The notes under the pieces were generated by a model, which made no database searches, was not told the origin of the DNA, and saw only the letters and a program-made list of their open reading frames with translations. Positions 6,567-8,442 of a stretch of 8,442 nt of DNA are shown piece by piece; positions within the stretch are counted from its first letter, which is position 1; every line of letters begins with the position of its first letter. The DNA comes from an uncultured Collinsella sp. (lineage in GTDB: Bacteria; Actinomycetota; Coriobacteriia; Coriobacteriales; Coriobacteriaceae): the NCBI GenBank assembly GCA_902494945.1, contig CABUVF010000088.1:1-8442 (forward strand). The letters are read 5' to 3'. The position numbers and the translations under genes are program-made.

Positions 6567-6724
6567 TTTGCCATAAACCACACCTGTTCGCAAACAAATA
6601 CATAGACAGGCTAACTGGTGACCGTTCGGCGGCGAAAAAGTACCGATTACGGCAACAAACAATTCGTTAGGTATGCCAATCAAAAAGTGTGATAGAACAT
6701 TGCTAACAAACTTTTTGTTTGGCA
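6567..6724. promoter_or_regulatory. Cluster of GCnAACAAA-like half sites in the regulator/dpaL intergenic region
   Basis: Related short motifs recur: TTTGCCATAAACC (6567-6579), CGCAAACAAAT (6589-6599), GGCAACAAACAA (6651-6662), TGCCAATCAAAAAGT (6674-6688), TTGCTAACAAAC (6700-6711) and, on the minus strand, TGCCAAACAAAAAGT (6724-6710). This density in one short divergent intergenic region suggests binding sites for the neighbouring PAS-HTH regulator. The alignment was made by eye and the AT-rich core could recur by chance. Confidence 0.4.
6674..6724. repeat. 15-bp inverted repeat upstream of dpaL, operator candidate
   Basis: TGCCAATCAAAAAGT (6674-6688) is matched by the reverse complement of ACTTTTTGTTTGGCA (6710-6724) at 14 of 15 positions, separated by 21 bp. 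Arm centres are 36 bp apart. It lies 88-138 bases before dpaL. It could be a dimer or tetramer binding site, or a long hairpin. The length and match make chance unlikely. Confidence 0.65.
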
Positions 6725-6736
6725 TCCACATAAAAG

Positions 6737-6765
6737 TTCAGCCGTGTGAATGGGATCGGGCTGAA
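6737..6765 (+). other. Possible leader hairpin before dpaL
   Basis: TTCAGCC (6737-6743) pairs with GGCTGAA (6759-6765), a perfect 7-bp stem with a 15-base loop, 46 bases before the start codon and upstream of the ribosome site. It may be a leader structure or a second operator. No U-tract follows, and it matches no riboswitch I know. Confidence 0.35.
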
Positions 6766-6811
6766 ACGCGTATGCGGGGGCCGGCAAGAGAGGACTTAAG
6801 GAGTTCACCGT

Positions 6812-8026
6812 ATGGCCGATAAGATCCAGTGGGCGGGCAACACGATGCCCAAGAGCGATGACAAGCACTTGGGAATCATGAGCCTCGACCACGTGAAGAA
6901 GGCCCGCGCCTTCCACCAGTCGTTCCCCCAATATACCGTCACTCCGCTTGCCCGCCTGGATGGTCAGGCTGCGCGCCTGGGCCTTTCCAACCTGTGCGTT
7001 AAGGACGAGAGCTATCGCTTTGGCCTCAACGCCTTTAAGGTCCTGGGCGGTTCGTTTGCCATGGCCAACTACATTGCCGACGAGACCGGCAAGGACGTTG
7101 CCGACTGCACCTTCGATTACCTGACCTCCGATCAGCTGGCCGAGGACTTTGGCCAGGCCACCTTCTTTACCGCCACCGACGGCAACCATGGCCGCGGCGT
7201 GGCATGGGCTGCCAACAAGCTGGGCCAGAAGGCCGTCGTGCACATGCCCAAGGGTTCCACCAAGCCCCGCTTTGATAACATCGCCGCTGAGGGCGCCACG
7301 GTGACCATCGAAGAGGTCAACTACGACGAGTGCGTGCGCATGGCCGCCGCCGAGGCCGATGCCTGCGAGCGCGGCGTCATCGTTCAGGACACCGCCTGGG
7401 AGGGCTACGAGAAGATCCCGTCTTGGATCATGGAGGGCTACGGCACCATGGCTTCCGAGGCTGCCGAGCAGCTGCGCGAGATGGCCATCAACCGCCCGAC
7501 GCACGTCTTTGTCCAGGCTGGCGTGGGTTCGCTCGCCGGCGCCGTGGTGGGCTACTTCACCAACCTGTATCCCGATAACCCGCCCACCTTTGTCGTGGTT
7601 GAGTGCGCTCCTGCCGCCTGCCTGTACAAGGGCGCTGCCGCCGGCGACGGCGATCCGCGCATCGTGGACGGCGACATGCCCTCCATCATGGCCGGTCTGT
7701 GCTGCGGCGAGCCCAACATCCTGGGCTGGGATATCCTGCGCAACCACGCCACCGCCTTCGTGTCCTGCCCCGACTGGGTCACCGCTCGCGGCATGCGCAC
7801 CCTGGGCGCTCCCGAGAAGGGCGACCCGCGCGTCATCTCCGGCGAGTCCGGCGCTGTGACCACCGGCCTGGTCGAGACCCTCATGCTCGATCCCGAGTAC
7901 GCCGAGCTCAAGGAACTCATCGGTCTGGATAAGACGAGCTCCGTGCTCTGCTTCTCCACGGAAGGTGACACGGACCCCGACCAGTACCGCCGCATCGTCT
8001 GGGAAGGCGAATACCCCACTTGCTAA
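6812..8026 (+). CDS. dpaL: Diaminopropionate ammonia-lyase (PLP enzyme)
   Basis: Cytoplasmic fold-type II PLP enzyme that splits 2,3-diaminopropionate (D and L forms in E. coli YgeX) into pyruvate and two ammonia. 404 aa, close to the usual ~400. Seen: RFGLNAFKVLGG (69-80) with the PLP lysine K76; TATDGNHGRGVAWAA (120-134) with D123; VQDTAWEGYEKIPSW (191-205) with D193, the two aspartates corresponding to the catalytic pair of the E. coli enzyme; QAGVGSLAG (235-243), the phosphate-binding loop; and SGESGAVTTG (343-352). AAGGAG lies eight bases before the ATG. Codon use is strongly biased (GCC, CTG, AAG, GGC), suggesting high expression. It is followed after 72 bp by the ygeY-type gene, as in ygeXY clusters, and lies divergent from a PAS-HTH regulator. 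All key residues are present. Confidence 0.95.
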   Translation: MADKIQWAGNTMPKSDDKHLGIMSLDHVKKARAFHQSFPQYTVTPLARLDGQAARLGLSNLCVKDESYRFGLNAFKVLGGSFAMANYIADETGKDVADCTFDYLTSDQLAEDFGQATFFTATDGNHGRGVAWAANKLGQKAVVHMPKGSTKPRFDNIAAEGATVTIEEVNYDECVRMAAAEADACERGVIVQDTAWEGYEKIPSWIMEGYGTMASEAAEQLREMAINRPTHVFVQAGVGSLAGAVVGYFTNLYPDNPPTFVVVECAPAACLYKGAAAGDGDPRIVDGDMPSIMAGLCCGEPNILGWDILRNHATAFVSCPDWVTARGMRTLGAPEKGDPRVISGESGAVTTGLVETLMLDPEYAELKELIGLDKTSSVLCFSTEGDTDPDQYRRIVWEGEYPTC

Positions 8027-8031
8027 TACTG

Positions 8032-8058
8032 GGCGGAATAAATAGGTATCGCTCCGCC
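8032..8058 (+). other. Short hairpin in the dpaL-ygeY gap
   Basis: GGCGGA (8032-8037) can pair with TCCGCC (8053-8058) over a 15-base loop, six bases after the dpaL stop. There is no T-run, so read-through into the next gene is expected. It could tune the relative amounts of the two messages. Confidence 0.3.
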
Positions 8059-8098
8059 ACCTCACAGGTAGATTCCTTCGTTTGAAAGGTTAAGAACA

Positions 8099-8442
8099 AT
8101 GGCTAAAGAACTCGATTTCGACGCTATCAAGGCTGCTGCTGAGTCCCATCGTGCTGATATGACTCGCTTCCTGCGCGCTATGATCTCCCATCCCTCTGAG
8201 TCTTGCGAGGAGGGTGAGGTTGTTGCCTGCATTAAGGCCGAGATGGAGAGCCTTGGCTATGATGAGGTCAAGGTCGACGGCCTGGGCAACGTCATGGGCT
8301 TTATGGGCGAGGGCGACAAGATCATCGCCATCGACTCCCACATCGACACCGTCGGCATCGGCAACATCGAGAACTGGGATGCCGATCCCTATGAGGGCTA
8401 CGAGACCGACGAGATCATCTACGGCCGCGGCGGCTCCGACCA
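8099..8442 (+). CDS. ygeY: YgeY-type M20 family metallo-hydrolase, 5' part only
   Basis: The first 114 codons of an M20-family zinc peptidase/deacylase; the rest lies beyond the right edge. Seen: an N-terminal helix MAKELDFDAI, MISHPSESCEEGEVV (28-42), DSHIDTV (79-85), in which H81 and D83 are the first zinc ligand and neighbouring catalytic Asp of M20 enzymes, and YGRGGSDQ (108-115), with D114 as the metal-bridging residue. The GRGGSDQ form and position next to dpaL match YgeY, which accompanies the ammonia-lyase in ygeWXY-type clusters and is annotated as a 'selenium metabolism' hydrolase; its substrate is not firmly known. GAAAGG (8084-8089) lies nine bases before the ATG. The first 30 or so codons use more GCT/CGT/ACT than dpaL does. 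Confidence 0.85.
   Translation, partial: MAKELDFDAIKAAAESHRADMTRFLRAMISHPSESCEEGEVVACIKAEMESLGYDEVKVDGLGNVMGFMGEGDKIIAIDSHIDTVGIGNIENWDADPYEGYETDEIIYGRGGSD

Noticed and set aside
6535..6603. Longer start for the PAS-HTH regulator (240 aa)
   Set aside because: The extra 23 residues are unlike the family start, and AGGAAGG directly precedes ATG 6534.
6682..6690. AAAAAGTGT near dpaL as a fifth copy of the ATPase repeat
   Set aside because: Only 9 bases match, it is far from the array, and it is explained by the inverted repeat arm.
6680..8065. 461-aa minus-strand frame opposite dpaL
   Set aside because: Shadow of a highly codon-biased gene: its His/Gly/Ala-rich translation mirrors dpaL, which has all catalytic motifs.

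Overview
The window looks like a piece of a Coriobacteriia chromosome, most likely a Collinsella-type gut actinobacterium. This is an inference from the moderately high GC, the strong GCC/CTG/AAG/GGC codon preference in the metabolic genes, the actinobacterial style of the DUF4143-type ATPase and HsdS proteins, and the amino-acid fermentation genes. No rRNA, tRNA or other phylogenetic marker is present to prove it.

Left part (1-2926): a restriction/defence region. Bases 1-701 carry, on the minus strand, an HsdS specificity subunit of a type I restriction-modification system. It lacks the usual N-terminal part and runs off the left edge. Divergent from it, across about 100 bp containing a strong hairpin, is a 707-aa single-chain GmrSD-type (DUF262 + HNH/DUF1524) type IV restriction enzyme with an extra C-terminal DUF5655-like domain.

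Middle part (2927-4732): a 483-bp stretch without an intact gene holds a 12-bp-stem hairpin, a minus-strand reading frame with coding-like codon use (probably a gene remnant), and four direct repeats of CGGAAAAGTGT spaced exactly 33 bp apart. The repeats lead into an AAA/DUF4143 ATPase whose best start is 3410, downstream of the repeats.

Right part (4770-8442): two minus-strand genes, an unrecognised C-terminally membrane-anchored Pro/Ala-rich protein and a YheO/DauR-like PAS-HTH transcription regulator. The regulator is divergent from a catabolic operon of diaminopropionate ammonia-lyase (ygeX/dpaL) and a YgeY-type M20 hydrolase, which is cut by the right edge. The 277-bp regulator/dpaL intergenic region holds a 15-bp inverted repeat and several related GCnAACAAA-like half sites, which are good candidates for the regulator's operators.

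How the genes fit together: the left half is probably a mobile or rapidly evolving defence cluster (HsdS, GmrSD, orphan ATPase). The right half is a regulated amino-acid degradation module: DapAL converts 2,3-diaminopropionate to pyruvate and ammonia, YgeY is its usual partner in ygeWXY-type clusters, and the PAS-HTH protein is the likely local regulator. The most interesting unexplained items are the 33-bp-phased repeat array before the ATPase, the truncated HsdS, and the operator-like array before dpaL.
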